A stretch of DNA of 64,000 bases from Paramyrothecium sp. XJ0827. Lineage: Eukaryota; Ascomycota; Sordariomycetes; Hypocreales; Stachybotryaceae. The stretch spans positions 4,402,001 through 4,466,000 of the forward strand of contig JAJFPB010000004.1 in the NCBI GenBank assembly GCA_020881915.1, given 5' to 3'. The position numbers and the translations under genes were made by a program. Shown piece after piece: positions 1-11,846 of the stretch (the first letter of the stretch is position 1; the number at the start of each line of letters is the position of its first letter). The notes beneath the pieces were generated by a model. It saw only the letters and a program-made list of their open reading frames with translations. It had not been told where the DNA came from and searched no databases.

Positions 1-1383
1 GATGAGGTAGCCTTGCAAAGCAGCTGCCGTATAGAGACCACCCTGTCGAGATCTGATTCCGGGAAGGTCGCCACCCAAGTCGAAAAAGATATAACCGCAA
101 ACAATAGCCATGAAGATTGCCTCAGTAAGACATGCCGCCATGCCCATGGGGTCGCGATACGTGACCTTGAATGTCCGGTCGGTCAGGACGCGTACTTGGC
201 GGAAGAAGCCGGCGTGCTGCTCTGCTTCAGGGTTGCGCTTCCTCTGGCCAACTTCGGTTGACTTGATGCCCGCGAAGCGAACGTCGCTCTCCTCGCCCCA
301 TGCAGCTTTCAGCCTCTCCACGCGGGCCGTACTCTCCGCTTCGAGCTCCGGGGTACGGTTGTCTACTGCTGCTGTATCGATAATGAACTCTGCTGGGTTT
401 ACAAATGGAGGCAATTGAAAGCCTTGGGCATCAAGCCATGGCAGACATTCGGCGGCAGGCCCTGAATACACTGGACTTCCCTTGGACAAGACGACAAGGT
501 TATCGAATAGATCCCAGATTTCAGACCGAGGCTGATGGATTGTCGTTATGATGGTTCTGTTTTTCTGCGCGAGCATCTTAAGCGTCCGAATTAGTTGAAA
601 GGCGCTTGTTGCATCGAGACCGGTGGTAGGCTCGTCAAGAAAGAGCACAGACGGGTTGGACAATAGCTGTACACCGATACTGACACGCCTCTTCTCACCG
701 CCTGAGCATCCGCGATGAGTGCTATTGCCGATACGGGTGTCGGCACATTCCTTGAGGCCCAGCTCTCGAATGACCTCCTCTACCACACGAATCCGGTCCA
801 CTTTGGTTGTCGAGCTCGGTAATCGGAGGTCAGCCGCATAGCGCAATGTCTCTCTAACGGTTAATGTAGGTAAGAGAACATCTTGTTGCATTACGTAGGC
901 ATGTCGGACGGAGTGCACTCCCAGCTGGTCATTGAATAGTGTGAGGCCTTCTTCGGTTAGTCTCGAGCTCGTGATTCGCTCAGCCAAAGTGTTCAATAGC
1001 GTCGTCTTGCCGCTGCCACTGCCGCCGATGATGGCGGTCAGCGTCCCGGGCTTCAAGTCAGCATCGACGGAGTGGAGAAGCTTCTTCACCCGTGGTGTTG
1101 TCTTGAACTTGGCGGCGAAGAGCTCCGAGTACGTCGACGGTTCGAAAAATGAGGGCGCAGTATCCACCGAAACGGAGAGGTTACGGATCTGGATGTTGAC
1201 GGTCTCAACATCGTCGAGAGAAAGGTTGCCGGCACCGGACAGGGAGAATCGCCGCTCGCCAAGGCCCTGGCGGTTTGGTGGAGGCCCCAGCGACGTATCC
1301 CTAGAGCTAGCCTGCTCGATCTTATCGACATCAATGGCGACAGTCGGGGCATTTGGCTCGTCTTCTTGGTCTGCAGCGGTCAT
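1..1383 (-). CDS. ABCG-family ABC transporter, N-terminal part (cut by window edge)
   Basis: An open frame runs from the ATG at 1383 to base 1 with no stop, about 461 codons, so the rest of the gene lies left of the window. A nucleotide-binding domain is complete: Walker A GGSGSGKTT near residue 119, Q-loop region VMQQDVLLP, ABC signature SGGEKRRVSIG near residue 226, Walker B SVLFLDEPTTGLD near 245, and the H-loop motif TIHQPRSEIWDLFD near 279. NBD-first order and the TIHQPR motif mark the ABCG subfamily. The frame ends in a membrane-like segment (CGYIFFDLG), the start of the first membrane domain. The stretch before Walker A resembles the fungal YOL075c-like group of tandem half-transporters. 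That subgroup call is from memory. The substrate is unknown; family members are ATP-driven exporters of lipids or hydrophobic compounds in cell membranes. Confidence 0.9.
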   Translation of the reverse strand, partial: MTAADQEDEPNAPTVAIDVDKIEQASSRDTSLGPPPNRQGLGERRFSLSGAGNLSLDDVETVNIQIRNLSVSVDTAPSFFEPSTYSELFAAKFKTTPRVKKLLHSVDADLKPGTLTAIIGGSGSGKTTLLNTLAERITSSRLTEEGLTLFNDQLGVHSVRHAYVMQQDVLLPTLTVRETLRYAADLRLPSSTTKVDRIRVVEEVIRELGLKECADTRIGNSTHRGCSGGEKRRVSIGVQLLSNPSVLFLDEPTTGLDATSAFQLIRTLKMLAQKNRTIITTIHQPRSEIWDLFDNLVVLSKGSPVYSGPAAECLPWLDAQGFQLPPFVNPAEFIIDTAAVDNRTPELEAESTARVERLKAAWGEESDVRFAGIKSTEVGQRKRNPEAEQHAGFFRQVRVLTDRTFKVTYRDPMGMAACLTEAIFMAIVCGYIFFDLGGDLPGIRSRQGGLYTAAALQGYLI

Positions 1384-3471
1384 GATGGCGATAGGTAAGC
1401 GGAACAATGCAGGTGAAGTTGTGGTGTATCAGTGCTTCGACATTATGGCTGTTGCGGGTCTTGGTAGTTTGCAACTCTTTAGCAATTAGCTTTAGCGACT
1501 ATCGCTTGCGATGCAGTAGCATGGCCGTATTGTAAGAAAATGGAGCACAAGCTTTGAGGTTGGCGAAAGTAATCCCTCATGAATCCATCAGGAGACAGCG
1601 TGGCCAAGAGGGTTTCCAGCCGCGTGAGAAAAGGGTGCAAAGAATGTGCTCGTCTGCAGGAGTCACGACGCGGGTTTTGCCAGAAAATGAGAATGTTTCG
1701 GCAAATGACGAACCTCGTCCAGAATGCAACCTTATGATTAAGAGACCCCAGCAGATGTTCTAAGCGACGTAGCCTGCAGCAGGAGGAGCCTGTGTGGGTC
1801 TAGATCCAATATCCAGCACACCAGGGCTATAAGCAAAGTAGGCAGCCTATCGGGGGATTTTGTTTCGAGTCGAGATTGGGATCCAGACAGTTCAATCGTG
1901 GTAAATTGCTGGATTGCGGCGTACAAAACGGGAGAGATGCCGTCAGCGAAGGAGCCTGTCAACCACACTTCCAGTTTTCTGGTTGGCAGAAGAGGCCAAG
2001 ATGCAAGGAGTGACAGACCCGAGGAGAATACAGATGGCAAGGTGATGAAGGATGAAATAGCAAGTTGTACGTGTCCGAAGCTGCGCACAGGACCGGACAT
2101 GGGATTGTCGTTTAGCGTCATCGACATTCCCCGACTCCTGGGTCATCACTAAGCTTTTGCAGGCCAGCAGGCCCACAGGTAAAGTTTGACACTGAAACAA
2201 ACGCCTTAGCCGTGCTGCCATTGATAGAATGTCTTGGATGGACGCCCTGGCCACGTTTTCCATGACACGGGGCTACATGCCAAATCTGGGGACGGCGACA
2301 ATAGCTGGGGACCCTTCAAGAACAACCCCCAGTGAATTATACCCTCATCAGTGAAAGATGACCCGGGGGCCCCCCTCTAGTGGATTTAGCTGCAGGTGAT
2401 GTGCTTAAACGGTCAGCCACGAGGCCGGGGCTTATGCCACGTTCAGACACTCCCACCAATCATGGCTCAGCGCCGAGGCCCGGAATCAGAGACATCCGAA
2501 GGTCAAGTGTCCCTCGCTTATCGATTGGGGCCCTTTTTTTTTCTCGCTCGTGTCTGGTGGGAGGGAGCGGGCAGCAAAAGGCCCATGCTCTCTGCGGTTC
2601 GTCCACGTCGCTTGCGAAGCGAGGGTGCCCGACAAGCGAACATGATTTCCTTTAGCAAGAGCAGCCCTCGGGCATCGCTGAATTGGGCTGTAGAGCCGAC
2701 CGCGTTCCGCGTAGGAATGAACGACTCGTGAATTGGCACGGCCGGCTGGCTTGTCAGTCAGTTGAATTAAATGCTGGACATGTCTATCGGCCAAATTGTT
2801 AGATCTTTGGTGTCGCGCAGGATTAAACGCCGACGTCAAGCAAGGAGCGACCAGGGTGATGGTGATGCCGGCTGAGCAGCAAGGGACGTGAATTTTGGAT
2901 TTGGATTTCTCGATAACTTATTCTCAAACCAAGCAATGGTTCCGATGCCGATGCTGATGCTGGTGGTATGTGTTTGGGACAATAGGCACGCATGCCAATC
3001 CGAGGATGCTACACTGTGCCGTCCCTTCCCAGCACTGAGGTCTCGGGTCACGGGACTTTCTTTTCTTCTGCGACATCATCACCGCGGCAAGATGCAACAG
3101 TATCCCACTACATCCCATCCTCCCTCTCCGACATGCCAAATTTTACAGATTATCAAAATGCAAATGCTTCACTTCATCTAGCCCAATTTCCAGAGATAAT
3201 GTAATTTTTAGTTTCATTCAGGCATGTCTTTTATTTATAGTGGGCGTACCGATCCATTTGCCATCTTGCTCCCAGAACCGTCCGGCGATGCTCTAAGCTT
3301 TCTCGAATCCCAAAACTCCGTTGCTCTGCCCAAAGTATGCTTGGTATTGCAAAATCAAACAACGCCATTCAATGCGACATGAAACCTCCTTCCCAGCCGA
3401 TGCATCAACCCGTCGCAAGCATGTGACCTAACGCTTCTGCAGTGCGGTTGACCAAGTTCAGTTTAATCATA
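1384..3471. other. Intergenic, no gene seen (ABC transporter promoter, allantoinase 3' side)
   Basis: About 2.1 kb lies between the ABC transporter start and the allantoinase stop. Only short overlapping frames without family motifs, splice partners or coding-like composition occur. It contains a G/C block near 2361-2378, a run of ten T at 2531-2540, and GATG-type triplets near 2944-2965. No gene is supported. Confidence 0.55.
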
Positions 3472-5117
3472 TTACGCCGTCCTCCTCTCTGTAATGGACT
3501 CGCCAAAAGGCTCGCTGACGACGAATCCGTGGTTCTCGGAGCCCAGCTCGAACACCTTGCGACCGCGCAGCCAGGTCTCCGTCACGCGGCCATTGAACTC
3601 GTGGCCTTCCCAAGGAGAGCAGCGGTTCTTCCACCGCATGTCGCCCTGCGTGAACGTCCACACGGCTGCGTCGTCAAACACGCAAATATCGGCGTCCATG
3701 CCCACCTTGAGCGCGCCCTTGCGATGCGATAGACCGACCTGCTCGGCCGTCTTCTGGCTGCACATGCGTGCAATATCCGTCAGGGTGGGTGCGTTGGTGC
3801 GCTTCTTGGCTGCAGTATGGAGAATAGGCAATCCCAGGCCGACCGACGAGATGCCACCCCATGCAGCGAAGAAATCGCCTCGTCCCTTTTGCTCAACGGG
3901 TCTGGACAGGCGCCGCTCTGGCGAGCTTCTCACGTCAACACCAGAGTCAGAATGTACCATGCCCGGTCGGCTGTTGCTGTCAAGATGGCCAGGCAGCAAC
4001 TTCAGCTCAGGCGTGCAGGGCGAGTGATCCGACACAATCGTCTTGATGCACGAGTCCTCAGCAACAAGCTCCTCCCACAAGCCATTGCGGTTCTTGTCCT
4101 CCCGGATCGGCGGGCAGCACTTGTGTCGCGTGTCTCCCTTCTCGATTTCCTCGGCTGAAAGTCCCAGGTAGTGGAAGCACGTCTCGGCGGTAATCTTGAC
4201 GCCCCTGCTGCGGGCGGCCTTGAGAATAGGAATGCACTCGGTGGCGGACAGGTGCACAATGTGCAGTTGCAGCTGTGGTGCCAGGTGTGCAAGCGAGAGG
4301 ATCTCTTCGATAGCATACGTCTCGAATGCAGGAGGGCGGGATTCGAGGAAGGTGGCGTAGGCAGAGAGCTCGCCGCGTGGTGCCAGAGGTGGCTCGCTTG
4401 CCTGCACAACGTCGCCAACGGAGTCTGCGATGGGTGGCAACATCTCGGCGTGGAACATGAGCGTCGTCGGTGCGTCCTTGAGGGTCTTCATGGCCAGGGC
4501 TACGTCGTTGGCGGAAATGGCAGGGAACTCTTCAACCTGCGGTATATCAGCCATGCTTACGGAGTTCAGGATCAGATCGGGAGGTCACATACACCAGAGT
4601 CAATGAGGAAGCCCTTGAAGCCTCGCACACCAGCCTCGACCAGCGGGATGAGCTCGTCGGCGTTGCCAGGGATGACGCCGCCGTAGAAACCGACATCGAC
4701 CCAGCATTGGCCTTGGCTGGCCTTGAGCTTCTCCTCGAAGCCCTTGAGCGTAGTAGTAGGAGGAATGGCATTGAGCGGCATGTCCACCACGGTGGTGACG
4801 CCGCCACTGGCCGCGGCCTGGGTTCCGGTCCAAAAGCCTTCCCATTCCGAGCGGCCGGGCTCGTTGAGATGGACGTGTGCATCGACAAGGCCGGGCAGCA
4901 AGATCTTGGGGGAGTGGTCGACATATGTGACTGATGAGGGGAAGCTCGATCGAGGAACGACTTCGCTCACTATGGAAATGATCTTCCCGGTGATGGAGGA
5001 AACGCTGATGGTGGCAGGTGAGACGACGAGGGAATTGTCAGGGAGAGTGAGGACCGCGCGGCTTGAGACAATGACCGTGACGGGGCCAGGCTCCTGCGAG
5101 GGGTGAGGAACGGTCAT
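3472..5117 (-). CDS. DAL1: Allantoinase
   Basis: Hydrolyses allantoin to allantoate in cytosolic purine-nitrogen breakdown. Two exons: 5117-4593 and 4536-3472, joined over a 56-nt phase-0 intron (GTATGT donor, CAG end), restoring IDSG-VEEFP. The protein is 529 aa. The start is the ATG at 5117 in a good context (CACCATGACC). A longer frame upstream begins only with GTG and was not used. Cyclic amidohydrolase metal sites are visible: HVHLNEPGRSEWEGF (HxH), the lysine in GFKGFL that is carboxylated in this family, MFHAE, HIVHLS, and SDHSPC with the metal-binding Asp. The motif AWGGISSVGLGLP is typical of fungal allantoinases. An insertion of about 40 residues follows SDHSPC. Two Dal5-like permeases sit elsewhere in the window but are not adjacent. 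Confidence 0.95.
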
Positions 5118-7898
5118 GGTGACGGTGTTGTGGCGTGCTGGAGCGTATGTGTATGCGTGAGCAGCGGTGGTAAGACTGTTCACGGTCCGGGGAGAGTTTA
5201 TCGACAGTCACACGAGCAGAGCAAGCACTCGACCCGAAACAGGAAATGTTGCTTTATTCGACAGATACGAGAGAGGATTTCCTTCTTCTAAAAGGAAAGA
5301 AAGAAGAAGAAAAGAAGAAGAAGAGGAAGACACGACAGGGTGGGAGAAGGCACCGAGACTATTTCTAAACAGTCGGCAGTCCCCGGGTCCTGTCGCTGAC
5401 CGTGGATGAGGTAGGCCGAGGTGGGCTTATCTTGACACAGGCACTTAGACCGCAGAGGATGCCTCACATTAGCCATGCCGAGCCTGGTGGGGTCGCGCCA
5501 GATAAGGGTCTTTCTTCCGTTGAACGGCAAAAAAAGGGGGGCCAGGACACTCGGACGGCGCGAAAACAATGCCAAACAGACTGACTAGCTGCGCTCAGAG
5601 GGAACACAAATACTGGATATTGGAATAGCTCCATGTTTGTCATGGTTCTGGACTATGCGGCATGGTAAGCATCCTCAGCGTTCCCCTTGTTTCTGTTACG
5701 TCTTCGGTATGCGAGGTGGCCAGCGCCTCTCTGCTCTCCACCCGCCGGGCCCGGAGATGAACTAACCGGGCGGGAATAGCTTCAAACAGCTATGCATTCA
5801 GTTGGGAAGTTCAGATCGTCGACAGCAAATCCCTACGGCAGACGGGCAAGCATCGTTGGCATGGGCTTTGATGCTTATCAGAGATCTGCGGGGTGCATTA
5901 TCGCGAGCCAAATCGAGACGCCCCCTTGCTTTGGTCCGCCCCTCCAGTTTGGGGCTTGCTGGCAGAGGGCGAAGGTGTTGGTCTAAGTTGCATCAGATCT
6001 CTTATCAGTTCGATGACGCCGTGTTGGCTAAAGCCAAGGCTGAGAGAGTGTGACAAGCAAAGACAGGCTCACTGCATGAGGTACAGAGTACAGAGTACCC
6101 GAGGTCAGGTAGGTAGGTTTAGGCCGGAGTCGGTGTGAGTGAGCAGCCAAGGCACCTTATCGAGGAACCTGTCATGCAGGCGATGGGTGGCTGCGCTGGG
6201 CTTATCGGAGCCCGTTCAGTCCTGGAGGAACACTTGTCGTACGTAACCCGCACTAACGGGCTATTGCATTGTCGAATCAAAACCTTCTAGCCTCGTTCTG
6301 TAGCGCCCGCATTTCCCAGACCAAGCTTTTTTTTTTATTTCCTGCGCCCTGCCTCTGCGTCCGTTCCACTGGAAGCTAGCATACAAAGAGCAAGTCCGGA
6401 CCATCGGAGCCAGACTACCTGCGACTAGAGCGATGGAGCAGGTTCGGGAGGGTCTTCGGAGTTGGCCGCCTCTGCCTCTTGCTAGAATGACAGATCGGAT
6501 CTGACCAATCGGCAGCCCTGATGGGCGGTCCAGGGCAATTTCGATCGAGTAAATATCGAGTAATATCGACAAGCCTATTGCACGATAACCGGAAAGCATC
6601 AAGAAGATTTTGCTGGTTTTGTTTTTCGACGCCCCGGAAGATGAATATACGAGGAGGACGACAAGGTCTCGGTCTCTTCGGCATTCATTCGAGGCGTCAT
6701 GCGTAATTATGTTCCGGTCCCGTCCCCTTCCGTAGTCTATGCCCCAAATCTTCGCCTCCTACTCTGTACGAAGGAGGGAATTGTTCTCGTTGCGAGGAAA
6801 CGGACTGAGTCATCACAGACTCACCGTCTCCTTCTGGACCCTCCCCCCCCCCGCGTTTCCTCTCCTGAAGGGTCCTTTTTCCCCACGGCGCTGCAGGGTA
6901 AAGCTAGTCGCGAGATATAATTGCCCAGCATGGAAGGGGGGAAGGGATAATGGTGAGTGGGTGTGCGCTCTTTTTTGGCTTTTGTCACTTGTGTTGAGTT
7001 GGCTGTACTTGGTGGATTGCCCTTTTGGGCAGAACGCTTCAAGCTCCCGGTTGGTTGCGACGCTCACTTGGGTCACGAGGTCCTCTTAGAGACGTTCTGA
7101 CCTCGACAAACTTCAAACTAGGTGATACGCCTGGTGCTATAGCGAGGCCCAAGGCTTTCTACCTTGGCATGGGCGCTTTGTGCTCGATGGTGAATCCAGA
7201 GCGGCCCGTTGCACCTGTTGTGCTCTAGGGTAACTGATTTCGAGACGTTAGACTTGGTCCTGTTTGACTGGTGGTGCACGAAACTGCAGCGGCAGAGCAC
7301 AAGACAACAAGCTCAAACACAATAACTCTTACATTCTCTCGAGTACCTCAGGGGCAGACGGTTGAAGACTAAAATCGTATAAATACATCGAGAAGAGAGA
7401 AAATCGCAAGACACAAATCCCCATCAATCCCTTTCTGCACCGCCGTGTGCCAGTCTATGTGCCCTTTGTCTTGCGTATGTGCACCTCTATGCGTACGGTT
7501 TCTAACCCCCCCCCGGCCGCCTCTCTTTCGACTCAGAATAAGGAAAAAAGAAGAATCACTTGGCAGAAAGTCTCTGCGCTCTTCTCTTTCCAAGCGGCCG
7601 TGTCTCCAATGCTCTCCCCGCCCGCACTCCGTGTTTCCCTCCTCTATTGCAGATATACACACGCGTTTTCGCACAAAAATCTCCTTAAAAAAGATCGCCT
7701 CGAGCTGGAAATCGTACACGCCATTGACCTTTCTCTCCCCCGCCTTCTGTGGCTTTGCTGCCCCTTTGCGAACAATGCAAGCAACGACTCCTTTCCCATG
7801 CAGATGAACCGGTCCGCTGAAACGGGCATATCTTCAATACGTTCGAGTGGGGAAAAAAGAGAACTCCTCGGAAACGAGGCGACAGCACGAGGGCTGTC
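5118..7898. other. Intergenic, no gene seen (allantoinase promoter, COQ1 3' side)
   Basis: About 2.8 kb without a supportable gene. There is a purine-rich tract around 5289-5330 just upstream of allantoinase (probably its 5' leader on the minus strand), a homopyrimidine tract at 6841-6850, a C run near 7508-7517, and pyrimidine-rich sequence over 7500-7760. All reading frames are short, overlap on both strands and lack motifs. Confidence 0.5.
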
Positions 7899-9336
7899 TC
7901 ACTTCTGCCGGTTGATCGTCTTCTGGGCCATCTCTATCAAGCCGGCCTTGGCCTCGCTGTCGGGGAAGCCCGAGATGGCGGAGATGGCCTTGTCGATGTA
8001 GTCGTGCGCAAGGGCGCGGGTCTGCTCGATGCCGTCGCTTTGCAGGACGAGCTCTCGTGCCTATGCCAATGTTAGTCAGATCAAAGCCAAAGAAAATGAC
8101 CGAAAAGAGAAAGAAAATACATACCCTAGCAACATCGCCCTCCTGCGCGAACTTGCGACCAACCAAGGCGCCCAGCTCCGGCATCTGCTTCCACGCGAAC
8201 AGCAGTGGCGCCGTCGCCAGGCCCAGCTCCAAGTCCGCGCCTGCTGGCTTACCCAGATCCTTGCCGCTCTGGGTGTAATCCAGCAGATCGTCCACCAGCT
8301 GGAAGGCAAGGCCCAGGTTGCGGCCGTAGGCGTAAGCCGCATCGACGGTCACGGCGTCCGAGTTGCCCAGCAGGGCGGCGGCGCGGCACGACTTGGAAAT
8401 CAAGCTGGCCGTCTTGAGGTACGTCTTCTGCAGGTAGTAGGTCACGGTCTCCTCAGACCACTGGGGGTTGCGCTCGTCGCGCTCCGTGTTCTTGAGCTGC
8501 ATGAACTCGCCCTCAACAAGGTTGGCAATGACCGTCGCAAGCAGCTCCACGACCTCGGCGTTGCGCAGGCGGGCGAGCGCGACAGATGCCCGGCCCAGGA
8601 GGAAATCACCGGCCAGAACCGCCATCTTGTTGCCGAACTCGAGGTTGGCGGACGGGTTTCCTCGTCGGGACACTGAGTGGTCAATGACGTCGTCGTGGAG
8701 GAGCGATGCCGTGTGGATCAGCTCCGTGATCTCGGCCAGCCGCCTCTGGCTGGGCAGGATCTCGGGGTTGCCATCGTCTGGAACCTCCGCTGTCGTGGCG
8801 GTCAGAGGGTTGGCGGAAGGGTTGATATCGGAGAGGATCTGGGAGGGTGATATTGAGGTATCGATGCCGCGGGCCGTCTGCGGAAGTTCGGGGGTGGTCG
8901 ACTTGGGGCAAAGGTGAGTGGCTCGGCTCATCAGCAGGACGATGAGGGGCCTCATGTGCTTTCCTTCGGCCTGGGTGTAGTATTTAGCAACTCGGTCGAG
9001 CGAGGGGTGGCCGGAGCCGAGCAGCTTGCGGATGTTACCCGTCAAGAACTGCATCTCCTTGGCCACGGTGCGCAGGGGGTCAATGGCCATGGTGCTGCCG
9101 TCCTTGGCGGCCCTCTTGACGGCGTTTCCCACCACGCTGGACGCGACCTGGACGGCGGCCGCCCATGCTGAGTCCCGCCGCGAGCTCGAGTGCAGGCCGG
9201 CCTGCTGCTGCACCCACAGCCGTTGTGAGGCGCTCGGGTTCGCCACAAGGGGCTGCCTGCACAGGGCGCAGGCGGGCAGGGCGACGCGACCTGCGACGGC
9301 GTCACGCAGCGCCGCTGCTCCAGGACGGAGCTGCAT
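7899..9336 (-). CDS. COQ1: Mitochondrial long-chain polyprenyl diphosphate synthase (ubiquinone side chain)
   Basis: Makes the polyprenyl tail of ubiquinone by condensing isopentenyl diphosphate onto allylic primers on the matrix side of mitochondria. Exon 1 is 9336-8125 and exon 2 is 8060-7899, with a 64-nt phase-0 intron (GTATGT donor, ATAG end). The protein is 457 aa. Without splicing the frame runs on into unrelated sequence, so the intron is required. The N-terminus is rich in Ala and Arg with few acidic residues, as in a mitochondrial presequence. The first Asp-rich motif is LLHDDVIDH and the second is LAFQLVDDLLDYT; GKHMRP and QLKNTE fit trans-prenyltransferases. Exon 2 supplies the usual C-terminal helix (ALAHDYIDKAISAI). 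An inserted low-complexity stretch (about residues 150-185) separates the primer-binding region from the first Asp motif. Confidence 0.95.
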
Positions 9337-10087
9337 CGCCGGGAGCTTCGGTGATGGGAGGGTCGGCTGAAGCCGGAGGCAAAAGGTCGAGGATGACGGG
9401 TGGTGCGGGTGGCGGCCGGAGGCGTCAGAGCTCGGCCAGGGCGAGCAGTGAGATCAGAAGAATGCTTTCAAGCGGTCTGGCGTATCGAGGAGAGGGAGGA
9501 CTGAGAGAATTGAGCGAGAGGGAGTGCTGGTGGAGGAGGTGCCGAGGTGATAAGGCACGATCGAAGAAATCGAAACTTTTTTGCATCTAAGCCGTAACCA
9601 GCCAAAAGTCGACAGCTGCTGCTACTGGCGCGCCCGCGGTGCCGACGGTAGGTACCTACGTCGTGCCTAGTGGTACCTTTAGTTGGGGAGCCTCAAGGCC
9701 ACTGGCCAGGAAAAAAGGGCGCTAGTGGAAGAAACAGCTGCAGTTCTGTCGCAACGGATCAACCCGGAGGCCCACCCGACATGCCGGATTTGCTCGCAAT
9801 TGGCTGCCTAAACCCTCCAGCTCTCGTGGTTGGCCGCGATCGCTGCGTGCTGTCGATGCATCCTCATCATCATTGCATGGTTGTAGGTTGCCCGTCCAAG
9901 CCGTCTTACCAACACCTCCCCCACCCCTCACCCGGCACCGCTGAGGCGCAATTCAAAAGCGCCAGTACGGCCAATCCGCCTTACCGTCTTCGCCCGACCG
10001 TTCTGAATCACTTCACCTGATCACAGAGCCAAGACCCGCGTGTGGGCGACTGCCAGCATCCATTGGTTGGGGGCGCCGTGCCTGGAG
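9337..10087. promoter_or_regulatory. Divergent promoter between COQ1 and VMA12
   Basis: About 750 bp separates the two divergent start codons, so it must hold both promoters. I see no clear TATA box. An open frame at 9670-10020 lacks motifs and good context and is not called. Confidence 0.5.
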
Positions 10088-11080
10088 ATGGTCCTCCTCA
10101 CCATGACCCCGGCCATCGTCGCCGGGCTACGGGAACTCGAGCGGCTTCGCGAGGGCGAGGTTGACTTGGCGAAGAAGCCCGCCAACACGAACACAGCTGA
10201 TGAAGACGCTGCTCCGTCAGAGTCATCCAACCCGGTCCATGTCGACACGGATGACCCGTCTCTGGACGAACCGGAGCTGGGCAAGCCCATATCACACGGC
10301 CAGATTGTGGAGCTATGGCAGAACCTGAAGTCATCGCAAGACACATCCTGCAGCCTGGAGCAGCTGCTGCGCGCCTCCCGCGTCTACATCCCTCCCCCTC
10401 CGCCGAAACCAGAGCCCGTATGTACACCTGCTCAGCCCTACTGCCGCAAGGCTACGGGAAAACTAACCCATGTGACACAGACACCCCAGTTCAAGGCGCT
10501 GATGGCCCGACTACGCCGAGAGGAAGAAGCCCTCGCCTACGAACGCATGGTCAATCCACCGCCCCGCCACGAGACCTTCAACGACCGCTTCCCCCACGCC
10601 GCCTCGGCAGCCTCGTTTGCCGCGGTCAACCGCCCCGTGCGCAACGATGACCTGGGCGACGATGACGTAACCTACAACGAGATCCAGCGGCAGATGCTGC
10701 TGCTGATCAACTTCCTGGTCAGCATCGCCGGCGTCGCGGGCACGCTGTGGGTCGCGGCGCGCTGGTGGTCGCTGCCTGCGAGGCTGTTCCTGACCATGGG
10801 CGGCGCGGCGGTCGTCGCCGTCGCCGAGGTCGCCGTGTACTCGGCGTACGTGTGGCGCATGGGCGAGGCCAAGCAGAAGCAGGAGCAGGTGAAGGAGGTC
10901 AAGGAGGTGGTGAAGACGTGGGTGGTGGGGCAGGACGGCGCTGACGGGAGCGCCAAGGACGGCGGGCAGGGCGAGGGTGGTGACGGCGAGGGTCAAGTGC
11001 TCCTGAAGGAGAAGGACGATGTGCGCGGCGCAGATGAGGCTCTCAGGAAGAGGAAACCAACACGCAAGGTGGATGAATGA
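10088..11080 (+). CDS. VMA12: V-ATPase assembly factor Vma12/TMEM199 family
   Basis: An ER membrane factor needed to assemble the V0 sector of the vacuolar H+-ATPase. Exons are 10088-10417 and 10481-11080; the 63-nt intron has a GTATGT donor, a CTAAC branch at about 10462 and an ACAG end. The intron length is a multiple of three and it contains no stop, so the unspliced frame also reads through; the spliced protein is 309 aa. The start is ATG 10088 (MVLLTMTPAI); a second ATG follows at 10103, and the longer frame upstream starts only with GTG. The family signature is the C-terminal half: QRQMLLLINFLVSIAG, then LWVAARWWSLPARLFLTMGG and a second membrane span ending VYSAYVWRMGEAK. The last 70 residues are charged and low in complexity, with a basic KRKPTRK near the end. 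Confidence 0.9.
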   Translation: MVLLTMTPAIVAGLRELERLREGEVDLAKKPANTNTADEDAAPSESSNPVHVDTDDPSLDEPELGKPISHGQIVELWQNLKSSQDTSCSLEQLLRASRVYIPPPPPKPEPVCTPAQPYCRKATGKLTHVTQTPQFKALMARLRREEEALAYERMVNPPPRHETFNDRFPHAASAASFAAVNRPVRNDDLGDDDVTYNEIQRQMLLLINFLVSIAGVAGTLWVAARWWSLPARLFLTMGGAAVVAVAEVAVYSAYVWRMGEAKQKQEQVKEVKEVVKTWVVGQDGADGSAKDGGQGEGGDGEGQVLLKEKDDVRGADEALRKRKPTRKVDE

Positions 11081-11846
11081 GACGGTGGTCCAGCCAGCAT
11101 TTGAACGATACCCCGGCTTTTACAGCCACTTATTGAGACAAACGACCCAATGTGTAAATTACAATCTACGCTGCGCCCGGCAACTGGGTGCTGGGCTACA
11201 TGTATAAACATAATGACGCATGATCTATCAATATCTAGTCATGACGGTTAGATGCCGTTTGAATTATTTTCCTGTGATTGCTTTTTGTTCATCTTTTCTA
11301 ATCTAATTTTGTTACTATTTTGTAGCAATTTTGTATCATCTTTGTAGTGCCGTATCTTTGTACTGTCTTTCGATCTTTTTTGTATTATTTTAATATTCTC
11401 CTCTTATTTTCATCTTCATCATGATACTTTATTTTAGTCCTATTTTATTTTATTATTCTCATTTATTTAATTCTTGTTGTGTCAATGGCGGCACGTCAGG
11501 TGCTATTTCCCAATGCAGCCTTTAAACGGTTTGCATGTGACGTCGTGTGGCCCCGACGCGTCTCAACGCGTCCCACGAGCCGGGGATTTTCAGTGTCCCA
11601 CACCACCGCACCACGTCGGCTCCGGGTCCAACTATCCGCGACAAAGGAAAAAAGTGTCCAGCAATGTCTTTTTGAGTTTTGTCTGTTCCTGCTAGTGATT
11701 TCGAAGCTTGGATTCAAGAGCATTCGTTTTCTTCTCTTGCGTCCTTCGTTTAGCGCCATGCAGCAGTAGCCCAACCTTCTATCCCTCCACAATCAACGCG
11801 TCGGGCACCGCGTTTCTTCGCGGAGCTGCTCCCTCACGAAGACGTC
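11081..11846. other. Intergenic with a very T-rich stretch
   Basis: Spacer between VMA12 and the zinc-finger gene. Bases about 11225-11475 are strikingly T-rich on the plus strand, with repeated TTTTGTA and TATTTT motifs, and stand apart from the GC-balanced genes on both sides. This could be the VMA12 3' region. No gene is visible. Confidence 0.5.

Noticed and set aside
5118..5183. Longer allantoinase N-terminus (22 extra residues)
   Set aside because: Begins with GTG, not ATG; the ATG at 5117 has a good context.
8029..8676. Plus-strand frame of 215 codons across COQ1
   Set aside because: Antisense to the conserved prenyltransferase core; no motif of its own.
9670..10020. 116-codon frame between COQ1 and VMA12
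   Set aside because: Pro/His-rich without structure, lies in a divergent promoter, no support.
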